Part shown: piece after piece, positions 5,158-5,658 of the stretch
Layout of the letters: the number at the start of each line of letters is the position of its first letter
Position numbering within the stretch: position 1 is the first letter of the stretch
Assembly (NCBI GenBank): GCA_018818345.1
Contig: JAHISI010000025.1
Coordinates: 1-5,658, forward strand
Direction of reading: 5' to 3'
From: Patescibacteria group bacterium
Lineage (GTDB): Bacteria; Patescibacteriota; Dojkabacteria; SC72
DNA: 5,658 nucleotides
Translations under genes and position numbers: made by a program
The notes under the pieces: model-generated
What the model saw: the letters and a program-made list of their open reading frames with translations, nothing else
Databases searched by the model: none
What the model was told of the DNA's origin: nothing

Positions 5158-5652
5158 ATGGGAAAAATGAAGAACGCAAAATTGTATAGACCTAATACTT
5201 TTTATCATGTATATAACCGAGGAAATAGAAAACAGATTGTTTTCTGGAATTCCTCAGATTATGTTCGTTTTACTAAAAAAGTTTTAGAATATGAGAAGTT
5301 ATATGATTTAACGATTTATAAGAGATGTCTAATGCCTAATCATTATCATATGCTAATTAGATTGGGTAATAGTGTTGAGGATATATCTAGATTTATGCAC
5401 AGAAGTATGACTGCTTACACGATGTACTTTAATAAGAAATATGATTTAGTAGGAAGCGTTTTCCAAGGTCCATTTCGCGTCAAAAGACTTGAGGGTATAC
5501 AAGATATATTAAGAACTTCGGAATATATAGATAAAAATCCCGTAAAGGCAGGCCTTGTGCGAAGATCTGAGGATTATAAGTGGCTAAGTGGATCTTTCGG
5601 TAAGGAAGAAGAGACGTACTATTTGTTAAAGGTGCTGGAGGCGAGGCCTTGA
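5158..5652 (+). CDS. REP-associated tyrosine transposase (RAYT), Y1/IS200-like HUH family
   Basis: A single-strand DNA nuclease-transposase of the Y1_Tnp family. From the ATG at 5158 it has 164 residues, complete for small RAYTs. The N-terminal FYHVYNRGNRKQ (15-26) is the typical opening strand. The HUH metal-binding motif is H62-Y-H64 in MPNHYHMLI. A candidate catalytic tyrosine is Y87 or Y90 in AYTMYFN. The RAYT signatures GSVFQGPFRV (99-108) and SEYIDKNPVKAGLV (121-134) follow, then YKWLSGS. All active-site features are present, so it may still be active. The ATG at 5167 is an equally possible start, since a GGGA lies just before it; a TTG at 5140 is less likely. The gene is divergent from rpmE. 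It ends in TGA, the only TGA stop in the window, and only 6 nt of its 3' flank are included, so flanking repeats on that side cannot be judged. It could be a mobile gene or a domesticated one. Confidence 0.9.
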   Translation: MGKMKNAKLYRPNTFYHVYNRGNRKQIVFWNSSDYVRFTKKVLEYEKLYDLTIYKRCLMPNHYHMLIRLGNSVEDISRFMHRSMTAYTMYFNKKYDLVGSVFQGPFRVKRLEGIQDILRTSEYIDKNPVKAGLVRRSEDYKWLSGSFGKEEETYYLLKVLEARP

Positions 5653-5658
5653 AGTGCG

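Noticed and set aside
5084..5652. TCAAGGC at 5084-5090 and GCCTTGA at 5646-5652 as terminal inverted repeats of the transposase unit
   Set aside because: Only 7 bp match, the right copy includes the stop codon and the window ends 6 nt later; Y1 transposases also do not use classical terminal inverted repeats.

Overview
The window carries seven genes in about 5.7 kb, is AT-rich and tightly packed, and looks like a small-genome bacterium. The best guess is a Candidate Phyla Radiation (Patescibacteria) lineage. This rests on terse intergenic spaces, start codons without a convincing Shine-Dalgarno, a divergent PrmC with an NLPY motif, an extended L31 and a RAYT-type transposase. The phylum is inference; no 16S or marker phylogeny was possible. 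None of the seven reading frames (about 1,820 codons) contains an in-frame TGA, so UGA does not appear to be recoded to glycine as it is in some CPR groups.

Layout. Bases 1-2776, plus strand: an unrecognised small gene (possibly cut by the window edge), then a membrane-anchored S41/CtpA protease and a membrane-anchored HtrA/DegS-like serine protease, separated by 18 and 17 nt and so probably co-transcribed. Each protease has one N-terminal transmembrane anchor, one PDZ domain and an intact catalytic set, which suggests a compact module for protein quality control at the cell envelope. Bases 2759-5048, minus strand: rpmE (L31), prfA (RF1) and prmC (the RF1/RF2 glutamine methyltransferase), a translation and termination operon in which PrmC modifies the GGQ glutamine of its neighbour RF1. 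prfA and prmC overlap by 8 nt. The last bases of prmC and htrA overlap tail to tail by 18 bp, so no room is left for an intergenic terminator. Bases 5158-5652, plus strand: a full-length RAYT/Y1 (HUH) transposase, divergent from rpmE.

Regulation. The clearest promoter is upstream of rpmE: TTGATT, a 17-nt spacer and an extended -10 (TGATATAAT) ending only 10 nt before the ATG, which predicts a nearly leaderless mRNA. A related TGATATATT lies just before prfA. The 109-bp rpmE/transposase intergenic region also contains a perfect 7-bp inverted repeat over the rpmE -35 box and a second imperfect hairpin directly after a GTAG tetranucleotide, which resembles the layout of a REP element. No CRISPR array, tRNA, rRNA or riboswitch was seen, and no stretch over 300 bases lacks a gene. 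I did not find a convincing new multi-gene system. The most interesting points are the leaderless-type promoters, the variant PrmC/RF1 pair, the extended L31 and the hairpins beside the transposase.
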